From Wolfiporia cocos (lineage: Eukaryota; Basidiomycota; Agaricomycetes; Polyporales; Phaeolaceae), in NCBI GenBank assembly GCA_029448655.1, contig JACCLO010000010.1, positions 930,001 through 994,000 of the forward strand: a DNA stretch of 64,000 bases, written 5' to 3'. Under the pieces are notes generated by a model. It did not search any database. It had not been told where the DNA came from and worked only from the letters and a program-made list of their open reading frames with translations. Shown in pieces: positions 1 to 12,200 of the stretch; the stretch's first letter is position 1; the number at the start of each line of letters is the position of its first letter. A program made the translations under genes and the position numbers.

Positions 1-193
1 TTAATATCCGCTCTTCGAAAACGTGTAACTGACCGCCTATCTTAAGAGAAGCCAACAGAGAACGGAGACTGCGAGCGATGTCAGGAACATTCGTGTGCAG
101 ATAGCTTCTACGCACCCGTAAATTCCGATAGCATAACCATATTTTGCATACCAACACGCTAGTATACACAATCCTACCACACGGTGCGAATGT

Positions 194-1720
194 TCAGAAG
201 GGCTGCTCGGCCAACACCTCACCAATCTTGACCACCAGCTCGTCTTCGCCATTCAGCTCCGCCGGGAAGTACGCCTTGAGCCCGCCGACGCCCTTCTCTC
301 TGACAGCGCGCGAGATCCGCGCATACGCATCCGCATTGTCCGCCTTGCTAATCTGACACACGAAATCGCGCTTCTTCGTGTACACAAGCATATCCCCACT
401 TGGCGCAGCGGCACCGGGTCCGTCTGCGTCGAGCGCCATGGGCACCTGCACCTTGATGATGATCCTCTTCGACTCGCCTGGTCGCAGGCTCGGTGCGTTC
501 CCCGCGTGCGCGCCCCGGCCCCGCGCAGGCCGGGCCCCGCTCCGTATGCCAAGCAGCTCGCGCGTCGTGTCTGCCGTCGAGAGTATGTGCCCAGCGGCCC
601 CATATCGCGGGCGCACGGTCACAGCCGTTGTGATATCGAACGGCTGGCATGTACGCTTGTGTGTCGGCCAGTGGGCGCCTGTATGCGCAGGCGCCGGTGA
701 ACAATATTAATCGGGCACATCCCGCAGTCAAGCTTGAGTGAGCGAGGGGAAACATGAGGGGAGAAGATACCTACGCTGGCAAGTGGGCGAGCAGTACCGC
801 GCGGCGTGGCACCGCCCGCAGAACTTCAGGCCGCTCGCCGCCGTCCCGCACTGCGCGCACGCCTTCTCGTCCATCGGCGCTGCCTCGCCCGCGCGCTTCC
901 GCAGCCACTTCGTCACGGCCGCGGCGACGCGCGGGCCCGCACGGGGGAACATCCCGCGGGGCGTGACGTCGTCCGCGTCGGCGATGTTCATGTCCGCGCC
1001 GAATTCCATGAGCAGCTCGACCGCGTCGACGTCGCCCGTCTGGAACGCGCCGAGGATAGGCACCTCGCCGTAGCGGCTCTGGTGGTTCGGGCTCGCGCCG
1101 GCCTCGAGCAGGATGCGCGCGAGCGCGAGCGCGCCGCCCGCCGCGTTCTGCGTCGCGTGGTGCAGTGCGGTGTAGCCGACGATGTCCTCCGAGTCGGCGG
1201 GCGCGCCGCTGGACAGGAGGAGCTGGAGTGCGGCGGCCGGGTCGCTCCCCGGGCATACTGCGGCTCCGCGCTGGGCACCGGCAACGACGAAGGTGCAATA
1301 GCCAAACTTGTACGGCGTCTCTGTGCCGGTGAGATCTGGCGCTTGGCCAGAGTCAATCATCTATCGTGTCTCTGTAGATCAGGGCGCCAAATCAACTGGG
1401 CGAAGGAGGTGTGGCTGACCCGTTTGATCTGCTCGACCTGGCCGATGAAGCAATAGAGGGCGAATTGCTTCAGCATGTTAGCTGTAAAGCCTGCGGAGAC
1501 TATGCACGATGTGGGCTTAGTGGTGTCCTGCACACTGTAATCCTGTGGTACACAACTAACAACGCTGGTACAGACCACGCAGTCTCTGTCCGCCCATCGC
1601 CAAGCTAATATAGCCGGGCTGATTGATGAGTCGAAGCATCTCTGCGGTGGTCCTGAACCCTCCAGTGCCGTCAGAGCGCCGAGCCTCGTCGGATGCGAAG
1701 ATGTTGACAGCGTCGGACAT
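194..1720 (-). CDS. Ankyrin-repeat protein with MYND zinc finger
   Basis: Likely cytosolic or nuclear protein-interaction factor; partner unknown. I read four exons on the minus strand. The first starts at the ATG at 1720 (MSDAVNIF). The second ends at 1420 (...GQVEQIKR), the third covers 1360-775, and the last covers 678-194. Ankyrin-type helices lie in exon 3 (GYTALHHATQ; LLEAGASPNHQ; LLMEFGADMN). The MYND finger begins CAQCGTAASGLKFCGRC...YCSPTCQR and is completed only after splicing of intron 774-679, as AHWPTHKRTC, which gives all eight zinc ligands. About 160 residues follow with no domain I recognise. This ankyrin-then-MYND order is common in basidiomycetes. Introns 1419-1361 and 774-679 are clear; the donor of intron 1 is less certain. 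GC content is much higher than in the flanks. Family call is firm, function unknown. Confidence 0.8.
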
Positions 1721-2174
1721 GGTGCAAAGGCGAGTGAGCAGTGTGAACGTGCACAACCCCCTATGGCTCTTCGAGGAAGGCGGCGTGACAGGGTGAGTGC
1801 TGTGACCAGATAACGTGAATATAACAACCCGCGTCTGGGCGTCACTTGACCTTCGGCTGTGGCTGTGGCGTTCAGTCGGTCAAACGTGACTGTGAAACGC
1901 TGTTCATTTGTCTCAGGGCGACGCCAGGTTTATGTTGCAGATGTGCTCGTCGCGTGCACGTCTCTATCAGCTGCTGACTGTCGATATTCGCGACGAGCAC
2001 TCTGTTACATGCAGATTTGGCTCGAAACCAAAGCGGCGGCTGACATGACCCCAGGTCAAAATCCCAACAGGTCTCAGCTACACATAGCTGCACGACAAGA
2101 CTCACTGTAGGACACTTCCATCTTTTGCAAACATAACATGTCGCTGCTGTCTGCTTCTGTGCCTAGCCTGGTAC

Positions 2175-3534
2175 GTGCCCGCCACTCCGCATACATTACT
2201 TCGACTTGACGGGAGCGGAACACAGCCTGCACTCTCCCGCGGAACAACATCCGACGGAAGTGTCACCACATCATCCGGGCTCTCATCGGGCCTCTGTACA
2301 CCCGATGATGTGGAGATCGCGGAAGAGTTCTTCGTACGAGGAGCAGCGAAGCAAGGTTTCGGGGCGAACGCACAAGTGGAAGACGAACTCTCCACACCGA
2401 GACCAGGCTACGTGCTTGACGAGGCCACGTTACTGGAGGACTTTACCTCTTCGTCGATTTCCCCAAGCAAGCCTCGCCCTCTCTCGCGCGCGCTGGAGAG
2501 AGCGAAGAAGCTTGCCGAAAGAACCTGGACTGTACGGAAGTCACTGCGAAAGGTGCGCGTCGAGTGTACTGCCGTTGCATAGACAATTCATATGACCTGT
2601 ATCGTTAACCGACTTGCAGAAGAACTCGCGCCACGTTATGGGTGGTGAGAAAGTGACGTCATCTACGTTCGATCAAAGCGGCCGCGGGGACGATGCCGCT
2701 GGCAGCAACAACACGTTAGCTGTAGGTAGTCATCTGGATAACCTGAGAATAAAGTCTGATATGAGGAGCTTAGCAGGCCTCCCCCACTATATCGTGCAGG
2801 GCCATACGAGAAATGAGCAGCGATGCAGAACTTAGCCGGGAGCTAAGCGACGTCGATGTAAGCGCAACCACCCCACATCGTTCGACTCTCACCGTCATGA
2901 TCTTCAGTTCGACCCCGATGATAGCAGGGAGAAAGGCCTACAAGCCTATTCTTCCGACGTCGTCGCCGGACTTCGAGACATCTCTCTCGAATCCACACTC
3001 GAAGAGCACCTCAAAGCCCTTGACGAGCTTCCCCTAGACTCCGGCGTCGCGGCCCAGCGCCAGCCCCTGACCGTCCGCCGTCTCTCCGCGTCCTTCCTCC
3101 GCCTGCTCTTCTTCCTGCCCTGGTGCGTCGCTGTCGGCGGCACGATCATCGTCGCGCCGCGCTTCCTCGAATACGTCGCCTTCGCGCCCGGCTACATTCG
3201 CCCCGACACGGGTCCGCGCCGCTTCGGCTTCTGGGCGGACTGCGGGATCCCACACATCGTCATCTTCCTCGCGTCCCTCGCTGCGCTCGCGTGGTGGGAC
3301 CTGCGTAGTGGCGTGGCGGCCGCAGCGGCGGTCGCTGCAGGATTTGTATATGCGTGGAGGGACTTTAGGCCGGACTTCAGCGTCCCTCTTGGGTCAGACG
3401 ATCAGCAGAGCATTTATCTTGTCGTGACGAAGGTGTATCTGAAGGAGGGGTTCGTTATGCGTTCGTCTATCGACCGGAAGGACACTGGGGGTGCCGGAGA
3501 TGTGGGCAAGGGTGCGCCCTCTGGGGGCGATTGA
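2175..3534 (+). CDS. Predicted two-pass membrane protein, unknown family
   Basis: Reads as a three- or four-exon gene. Exon 1 (2175-2552) encodes a Ser/Thr-rich segment, and intron 2553-2619 has clean GT/AG borders. An exon follows with a further acidic, polar stretch, and a donor GTAAGC lies just after SRELSDVD near 2857. The last exon gives a soluble linker (SLESTLEEHLKALDELP), then a hydrophobic span (LLFFLPWCVAVGGTIIV), a polar loop, and a second long hydrophobic span (IVIFLASLAALAWW then an Ala-rich stretch). The tail is short, polar and Gly-rich and ends at 3534. Two membrane segments with a long disordered N-terminal region suggest an organelle or plasma-membrane protein. I do not recognise a family. 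The splice joining exon 2 to the MSSDAELS segment is uncertain, and the start could lie further upstream. Confidence 0.55.
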
Positions 3535-4725
3535 TCCATTCAAGTGTGCACTGTTTGTTACGTCTACCGTATGTGCATCGTAGGCGACGGAGTACACGAT
3601 ATTCTCCTTATGTGCAATAGCACCGTTCAAGTCTCCCCTATCAGTATTATTCTCGGTGTCTATAGATCGTTATAGCCTTGAGCCGTTAATCTGCGTATAA
3701 AATCTGCATCGCCGGGCACAACTCGGCACGCCCGAATGACAGGCGGAAGACAGGCAGGCTTTTTGAGCCAGATCGTGGTCGATATCTTCTAACGGCGTTA
3801 CAGAAGTTCCACCTCCACAAATATCGTCTAGAATTCAGCATTGCTACCGCCGCCACAAAGGTATACCGGAAACCAGTGTAAGACGAATGATATGTGCTCA
3901 CTGGAGCGAAGAGTAACGTGCACGTGACCGTGACTCAACGCGCCAGCGGTCACTGGTTTACAAGTTAATTTCGACGTTTTCGACTGACTGTGATGCAAAG
4001 CGCGTTAGCATGGCTATAATGCACATCTTGTTAGTAAAAGCTTACTGCACTTTGTCATCTCCTCGAATACGGCGAAGCATTGTCACGATGCATCGTCTCG
4101 CGCACGTCTGCAAGATTTGAACATTCTGTACAGTAATCTGTATAGCTTTTCGGCATGTGTGAGGAGATGCAATATTCTGGCTTTAGTTATGGTATACTTC
4201 CCGCATCATAATCAGCGCAAGCATGGTTGGGAAGGATCAAGCACCATATGGAGCAGCCACTTGTCGCAATATCAAGTCGACATTGACTCCGTTACATCAC
4301 GCAACGAAACCTCCATCTGTTGCAATTGTGCCTTAACATTTCATAGCGACTCCAACTCAGGGTTCAGATGTAGGCTCCTTGTCCAGTTGCTTGCATTGCC
4401 ACGCAATACTGACAGCAGAAACACATTCGTGAGCGACCGCATATTGCCAAAGGTGCCGTGGTATTCAGGCGAACGAAGACATAGTAATTCCTGAACAATG
4501 AAAGGGTATAGTCCGGCGTGGAGGAAACAATGAATGAATGACATTGTGAGGTAGTATGGAGAAGCACGGACAAAGAACAGAAGGAATAATGATCCTTTCC
4601 CCATTGTATCTTTGTAAGGTACCGTTTTTGTCGAATATTGCTTACGGCGTAGTCACATCGCGACATATTCATGTAATCTTGTTGATACGATGCAGAGTCC
4701 ACTGAGATTCAAATTCAAATTGGTT
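3535..4725. other. Intergenic, no gene recognised
   Basis: About 1.2 kb without a convincing reading frame. Short frames on both strands (for example 4117-4494 and 4364-4702) lack codon bias, domain signatures and consistent splice context. The right edge leads into the promoter of the next plus-strand gene. Confidence 0.6.
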
Positions 4726-4800
4726 GAAAGGGATAAAAGGCCACAGGCGCGCAGTGGCCACACTCACTCAGACCACCCATCTTCCATCACCAGCACTGAA
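4726..4800 (+). promoter_or_regulatory. Putative TATA-type core promoter
   Basis: A TATA-like GATAAAAGG lies near 4731, followed within about 70 bp by a pyrimidine/CA-rich stretch typical of fungal transcription starts (CTCACTCAGACC, CCATCTTCCATC). It sits just upstream of the first exon-like sequence of the acidic orphan gene. Confidence 0.4.
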
Positions 4801-4978
4801 CATCTACATTAGCCGCCGCAGCCACTCACCTCTTGCGATCAATCTGCACTTCCTGTGATCAACAATCAACCAAACCGACGGCCAAAATCAACAATACTGA
4901 GTATTTCGGTATGTGTGGACGTGCCGAACGCGATGTAAAAGTCGTTGCGTTAGACATCATCATTGACATCGTTTGCAG

Positions 4979-6883
4979 AGTTCATCAGGGACGTCGTTGG
5001 CTTGAAGGTGAAAGCCGTCAATAGGAAGAACCAGGAAGCCCACGGAAGCAACTATGGGACGCCACAGAATCAATGCACAGACCAGCCGGTGAGATGATGA
5101 TGATGATGAGCCCTCGTGACAAAGGCTGATACTCGTGACCGCAGCTGGACGGCGAGCAGCGCGGCAAATGGATTGAAGATAAAGTCAGGGGGATGTTTCC
5201 CGAGCTGGTCAGGCTGCGTGCCTTGTTCGACGGTGCAATACAATCAGAGGACCAGCGCAAGCTGATGATGGCAGTGCTCCGCCAAGTCAGGGTAATGGAG
5301 ATCGAATACATCAAGAAGTTCTATTCGTACAAGTCCAGGCAGAATAAGCCGCTGGAGGAGAATGGTAAAATTAGCAACGGCGCCTGTGGCCCGAGGATAG
5401 ACACATCGTATGTAGCGCAGCTGGAGGTCCAGCCGCGCGACTACGTCCCGTCGGAGGTCCTCGACCTCTTTGACCTCGCTAGCGAGGGCAGTAGGTGCGA
5501 CATAGGGCCCATAAAGAGCGACAGCGACAGCGATGAGGAAGACGACGCGGCAGACAAGCAAACGGTGGGGGACGAGGAGGCAGATCTCAGCATTGTGGTA
5601 GAGGTCCTCAGTGGCACGACACAGGACCTCAGTGACGCGGCGCAGGCGCTTCGCTTGCGATCGCAGCCTGTCACAGTGGTCAATAGGCCCGTCGAAGGTG
5701 ATAATGAGTACCAGAACGAGGGTGAGCTTGATTGTCGAAATGCCTTTAGCTTTTGTTGATGCCTCCGGCTACAGAGTTGTCTGGCGAGAACGATAGGACG
5801 AGCCCCTTCAGCGAGCCTGAAGACGACATAAGGAACGCCGTAACGAGGAATGTAATCCGCCGGGAGGCGTCACCAGACTTGGATCCATATCCATGGGAGG
5901 AAGACCAGAGTGATGATGCCCTGGAGGGGGAGGGAAATGCTTCGTGCGCCCTAGCCTCCGTCTCCAAACACCAGAACGAACAAAGCACGTTCCAAGTAGC
6001 ACCGAGTGACAATAGTGCTGCAGAAGGAGGGACTCACTCGAACAGTCATACCTCTGGATACAAACCCGATCAGGATGATGAGGATGACTACGATCCATAC
6101 GACGCTGACGATTCGCGTAGCGACGTGATCGTGTGCGACGTCGACAGGAGGCACGGCCGCGTAATGCTCGGAGAGACACGGCCGATGCACCACACAGTAC
6201 AGATCGAGCCCGATTTTGTCATGAGCTCAGACACCATGGAGGAGAGTAGCGATATCGAGTCGCCCGTGTTCTCGGAGGAGGATGACACTGCGGCACATGG
6301 ACCGTCACCACCATCGTCGCCGATCTTCCGATCACAGCAGGCACCCTTCGTGCCGCCTCGTCCCAGTAGGAATGCGAGAATGCTCGCAGCCCGCGTGTAT
6401 GCGCCTGTACTGCACCCTTCCCAATCGTCTGCTCCGACGTCGACGCCACCGCCTGCTCAGAATACGCTCACGCCATATGGCGATACTGTCTCACGGTCCA
6501 CGTCAATGGATCCATATGTCCACCTCCAGGCAAGGCATGCATACAGCAACTATTACGAGTTGCTGCAGCCTGAGCACGGATGCTACCGGGGCGAGCGCGC
6601 GAGTCTGCGCGGTATTTTCAGCGCAGCTAACAATGGGCCGTATGAGATTGGGGCAACGCACCTTTCCTCCCTGGTGATGCCAACCACGTATGCATCGATG
6701 ACCTACGGCGTGCAGCGTACGCAGGTCTCGCGCCGCCATCCTCTGGCACCGACGCCTTATGGCCGGCCGCCTACGGATAAGCGTCGCTCATCAGGCTGCC
6801 CACGCCATCGCCAGCAATCCCGCGGCGCACCTGGTCATCCTCACCGCCGCTCCAACGATTCCTCGCCTTCATATTATCAATGA
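4979..6883 (+). CDS. Acidic, largely disordered orphan protein (paralogue of the gene at 59-61 kb)
   Basis: At least three exons. One starts at 4979 after TTTGCAG (FIRDVVGLKVKAVNRKN...TDQP). A GTGAGA intron near 5090-5145 follows. The second exon runs from LDGEQRGKWIEDKV through MFPELVRLRALFDG to ...GDNEYQNE. A GTGAGC intron near 5721-5772 leads to the last exon, ending at 6883. The N-terminal ~150 residues look helical and folded; the rest is Asp/Glu/Ser-rich and then Pro-rich and probably disordered. The folded part aligns with the minus-strand gene at 59-61 kb (shared pattern F..L..xR.L..GA.Q..xQR.L..A..RQ.R..E.EY), and the last intron falls at the same place in both. No in-frame ATG is visible before 5193, although coding-like sequence extends upstream, so the start is unresolved. 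No known domain; function unknown. Confidence 0.6.
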
Positions 6884-7485
6884 TGGAGCGAGAACTAGCC
6901 ACACAACAAACAGCATCAACATCGATTTGCAACACCTGATTGCAAATCGTATAGAGGCATGTTCAATTGAGGGCCGTCCCTCGATTCAGCATTGACCTTC
7001 ACCTCAGACATCAAGACTACATTCGCAGTCCATATATAGACGTAATGCTTGCGCAGAGAAATCGATGAAGACGCACCTTCTCCAATTGTAACAGTATCTG
7101 GTTCTGCTACGTATCACATGGCATTCCACTCAGCAGAGCAGAAGTCGTAGTCGACGGCTCATTTCTCGATCTCTGTCTGCGACAGATGCCGGAACGAATG
7201 TGTATCGTCCCAGTCAAAACGATAACTAGATCAGCGTCGCCCGAGATTACCCTGAGATCTGTGGCAGCTAGAAACAAACAATATGGAGTGGGCGAGAAAA
7301 CTGAAGGGAAGTGTCTCGAGATGGCTGAGTCACAGTGGGCTCCAGAGAGTCTAAGCCTTTACGCGAAAGAGTGCGTTGCTGCGGCCACAGGCTGCAGCTG
7401 GTTAACAACGTCTATGTCAATGTAATTGCCCCTGCCGATCGAGCGAAATGGCATGCATCGGGCGCCTCCTTTGAGCCGCGGCGCG

Positions 7486-7524
7486 CCCCGGTCCAGGATA
7501 TATATATATATACCCCGGTCCAGG
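7486..7524. repeat. TA tract between 12-bp direct repeats
   Basis: CCCCGGTCCAGG occurs at 7486-7497 and again at 7513-7524. The 15 bases between them are alternating A and T. This may be a slippage product or a small insertion footprint. Confidence 0.8.
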
Positions 7525-7956
7525 GAGCAAGCCAAGGGCGGGAGTTTTGACCCGATTAGATCAGTAATTCTTGCGACGATCCACTAGTACTACAGCGGGA
7601 ATATCGGAATGACCTGCACTTATGGGTAATGGAAAAACCACATGACAAAGCCGGACCAATCACCGGTTCTTTGATCATATATACTGGTAGACTCGTAACC
7701 AAACCTGTAAGATGACTCGCACCCCGCCACCACGATCTCAAACAGGTCTGGATACAAGACCAGATATATCCAAGACCTCAGGATGTGGAGTGATTCGAAG
7801 GCACGTCTCTCCGATCATCTCCTTGATTCTTCCTCGTGCAGCATAGCTGGTCTGGGCCATCTGACAGCTTTCGGAATCTTACTACCTCCTGATCATGACA
7901 GGGTTATGCTACTCTCATCTTAGCCACCACAGCACCATGAATGCACCTAATGTGCA

Positions 7957-7990
7957 ATCATGCATCCATCATGATCATGCATCCATCATG
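7957..7990. repeat. Tandem duplication of a 17-bp unit
   Basis: The 17-mer ATCATGCATCCATCATG occurs twice in direct succession. It is rich in ATCATG/CATGAT palindromic steps. No function is evident. Confidence 0.8.
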
Positions 7991-8116
7991 CATGACCCTG
8001 CCTTCCATTAGGTCAGCAATGTCCTACGGAGCGCTGTGGGACTTTGACCCAATATATAAACAGTAGTCCTCCTAGCGAACCCTCCTTTATAGTGCCACGC
8101 TCACCATTGAATCTAC

Positions 8117-8682
8117 ATGCAATCACTCGCAGAGACTGTCAACAAATATCCCTCTTACGCCGACGCCTCCAAGGCGGCATGCGCCTGGGTAGAGAAAGGC
8201 AAGGTCAAAATCGATCCCTCAAAGCTGGAAATCTACACCAGGTAATTGATCCAGTCTGCCCTCTGATCTTTATGGCTGACCTATCGGCCATTTCCTAGTA
8301 AAGTCGGACCGTATAAAGGATGCGTCGTTGGCAAGTATACCTCTAAAGTGCAGTAGAATCTCCACCTGCACTTCATCCTGACAGAAACCGTCTTTCTTCA
8401 GGAGTCGGCCTCAAGCGTAAAAGTGCCCTTGAGGATATTGTCCGCATAGACAACGACAACACCGGCAAGGGTATCCACTTCAATGCGAAGAATGAATCGG
8501 ATACCTCCCAGAAGCTCGCCGCCGTACTGCAGAAGACGGTCAGCATGTCGCCGAAGGACCGCGATGTCTTGTACGGGCAGTACCTGAAGGCGCTCGAGAA
8601 CTTGTCTGCCGATACCATATGGGATTGGTGGAGGACTGGACATAAGCCGACACACGTGGAGGATCAGTTGGAAGATATGTAG
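8117..8682 (+). CDS. Small orphan protein, 145 residues
   Basis: Three exons, 8117-8241, 8299-8330 and 8402-8682, sum to 438 nt, which is 145 codons plus stop. The joined frame is open and phase-consistent. It starts MQSLAETVNKYPSYADASKA, passes through IYTSKVGPYKGCVVGVGLKR, and ends in the acidic DQLEDM. The second intron (8331-8400) begins GCAAGT, so it is a GC-AG intron. The protein is soluble and mixed-charge, with no signal peptide or membrane segment. The tail has a conspicuous WDWWRTG motif. I do not recognise the family. The TFIIIC gene starts about 600 bp downstream on the same strand but is presumably transcribed independently. Confidence 0.65.
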
Positions 8683-9288
8683 ATTATCTTGCCAGACCCA
8701 AGTCGAAGAGTGTTTGACCAGAATGTTACTGAACTCGATTCTCCTGCGATTCGGAGGACGTATGACCGTCATATGATCTCAGCCGGTTACATGCACATCT
8801 TACGTTGCTTGTGGACTTGAGTTCTGAAGCTCTGAGAAGCTGCCAAGCTGATATTTGGTAGCCGATGTTCTAGACATCAGAGTGTCTCCTGATACTTTGT
8901 ATAGCAGAGCTTTAGTGAGTGGCGACTCGGATAATATGCCGCAGCTCGGAGAAAGTCACGATGTGCAGCAAGGGCACCTCGCAGATCATATGAATAAGGA
9001 CAGTTCCGATACCAGGACGCACAGATATCTCCATCCTCAGAGAGAGTTGGTACTGTAGAAGAAACTGGCAGTTGGCATGGAAAGTCCTGGATGCAAATAT
9101 GGATCACAAGTCCACGCGGTATACACAGGTCGCGACGAACGAGTTACCCTCATCAGGTGATCGTGACGGTACGCGTCTGGTCCCTCTGACAGTGACAGTG
9201 ACACCTCCGATCTCGTGTCTCTGACGCCCCTCAGTCTGCCTCGATTCGTGTTCGGCTAACTCGAACACATTCGTTAGCTTTTTCTGTA

Positions 9289-12200
9289 ATGAACAACAAC
9301 TCTAACTCTGCAGACCGGACTGACGACGGTGACTTTGACGAGGAAGTGGACAGGGACTCAGACACTGGCTCAGACACTAGCTCAGATGGAAGCAGCAAAT
9401 CCACCAGCAATTCTTCTCCAGGCGAGGACTCTGCCAACGAGCAAAGTGACCACAGAGATGGCGGAGGAGACCCTGCAGGAACAGTGGACGAGGCTGAGCA
9501 CCCCGACGATGATGACATTGCCGAGACTGCAATTGAAGGCGACTTTGAGTAAGCCCCCGCAGGTCGAGTGCTGCATTTTATTGATCGGAATCATTTTAGT
9601 CAGTTGATCCACAATATACGACAGTCAGGAGATGGAGCTAGCACCGGTATCTTGACGAAAATGTGGAACTACAACATTGAAGAGAAAGAGGACGAGTTTC
9701 GCGACGACTTACGCGCAGCTTCGGGAGTTGGTAAGACAAGACGGAAGGCACGTACTTCCACCTGGATGCTGCATGTGGCTCAAATGTTAGTATGCTAGCG
9801 CGGAAGACGCTCTGGACCAGTGCTTTCGCAGCAAGTCCGAGCTCTCATTGGCGAGGGCAACCAAGCATATGTCGATAATGACATACCGGAGACTATCCGT
9901 ATTATGCAAGAAGTCATCCGCATAGAGCCTCGCGCCGCGTCTGCATGGTCTGTTCTTGCGCAGTGCTGTGACGATCTCAACGAGAAGTCGAAAGCGCTAC
10001 AGCTTAGAGTGATGGCAGCTCATCTCCATCACGACCCAGAGGAGTGGGAGCGGCTTGCAAAACAGTCTCTGTGAGTGTGCATATATTCAACCATTCACGG
10101 TGTGCGAGCCGAATGTAGGCAACTGGGGTCCAACCACCAAGCCCTCTACTGCTATGGCAAGATTTACAGTTTGGATCCCACCAACGTGAATGCCCTGTGG
10201 GACAGGGCGACTCTAGCTAAGGAGATCGGAGAATTGAAGATTGTATGAGATTGCCTTTCTCCACTATAATTTAGACCCCAGCTAAGTGGATTCTCAAAAG
10301 GCTCGTTCCACTTTACTTGCAATGCTCAAACGCCTCCCGCATAACTTGACCGTCCTCGATGAGCTCCGCCCCATTCTCATCGAGCTCTCTGACCTCGCCC
10401 TCTGTGCCAACCTCTTCGCAGATGCCTTCGCACACTATCAGGACACATTTCCGACCGGAATCGGTTACGATCCCGATGCGGACTGCGATGTCCCGGGCGG
10501 TGGCTTTGAGCTCATTCAAATACTCATCCTCGCTGACCTACAGAACACGCTTGCGCAGTATGAGAAGGCAATACACACTATTCGTAGGGGATGTAGATGG
10601 CTGCAAGGGCGCGCACACCAGAAGTTCTGGGATGTGTGTGAAGACGATAGGGAATATGATGTCGTGGAAGGTGGCAGGAACGCTGTTGGCGAGGTCCAAC
10701 CCGGGATGTACCCTTTGGATGTGAACGCGAGACATCGGCTCGCGGTGGCGAGGATCAAGCTAGGGGATATTGATGAAGGGAGGGTGTGTTGTCAAGTTCC
10801 CTTCGCATGTGTGCACTCACGTTAAGAAAATGTGGTACGCAGATACATGCAAACATCGTGCTCTCTCAGGACATCACAGAGTATGCTCCATTGTTCGGCG
10901 AGGTTGCTGATGCATACTATGAGAGAGGGCTATATGCTGAGGCGGGACATATTTATGAGATGTTGGGCGGCGATGCAGGGGTAGATATGCACATCAGCTT
11001 ATACTGCATATCGAATATGCTGATCTCTCTCTAGACAAGCAGTCTATATGTCTTGCTGCAAGCTGCCTCTTGTCGGCGCATGATGGGAGATTTGAGAGAA
11101 GCAGCTGAAGTGTATGAGCATGGTTCGTCGCTTGCGCTACATATGCGGCATATGACTTACTTCTCAACTCTACACAGTCATTGCAGCAGATCCGATGCAC
11201 AACGAAGCCAAGATGAAGCTCGCAGAGATCCACGAGATATTAAATGAGCCTCGAAAAGCGTTGGACTTGGTACTTCAAGGTTGGTGCACATAGATCATCC
11301 CGGCTTCTATGCTTACCGGATTGTTTGTAGTCATGGACTCGCGCAAGAGGCGACTTCGATCGGATGCCGCGGAAGATCCTGCTGTGGAAGCGAATACCTC
11401 TTCTCTTTTCGAAGAGAGGGCTCGAACGAAGGGCAAGGCATCCTCCAAGAATCCGAATAAGCTCAGCGCCGTTGAATTGCGAGAGCTGGAAGCACAGAAG
11501 GAAAGGGAGGTCGTGCAAGGCTTCCACAGAATTAGAGAACTTTGGCCACGCGTGATAGCGGGAGGTGTCGACGCTGAACGCGAGTGGTCGGTCGAGGCAG
11601 AGAAGCTTGTTGAGACTTTCAGGGAGACAAGGGCGCTGTTCTTGACTAGCAGGGTATGTCGTGACCTCTCGGGTCCAGAAATAATCTCATGAGCATGAAA
11701 GCATCAAGGTTTCCGAGGCATGTTTCCCAGATCATCCAGGAAGCAGACCATGGAAGCGAGCGAGGAGAGCATGGCATCTCGGCTACAACTAGAGCTTGGT
11801 ACGTTTCGCGTCAGTTAAGTGGTTCTGACTATGGATAACCATCGTTTCGGCTGCTTTTGCACGTAGGACGGGATACTATCTCTCGTAAAGCAAAGTCCGA
11901 TGGCAAGTCTTCAAGCACAGTAAACACCTTCCGTACGGTGACGTTCGATGAATGGCTGCGCTTGTTCATGCACGTACGTCCACTTTCATCATTGCAAAAT
12001 TTGTAATATCAATGCTACGTGTCTAAGTATGCTTTCTTGCTCACTCGGCGAGACCAATACGATTTGGCTCAAGAGATATTGCGCCACATCACTTATTCGA
12101 ATGCATACCAAGGCCGCGCTTACCAGGATACCATCAGACTTGCTCTCATCAGTAGGTTTATAGTGTAGAACCGCCATGACCCGTCTGATGCCAGTCTTAG

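Larger units (their letters stand above)
6884..8116. other. Intergenic with simple repeats
   Basis: No gene recognised in about 1.2 kb. It contains a TA-dinucleotide tract flanked by 12-bp direct repeats (7486-7524) and a 17-bp tandem duplication (7957-7990), each listed separately. Confidence 0.6.
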
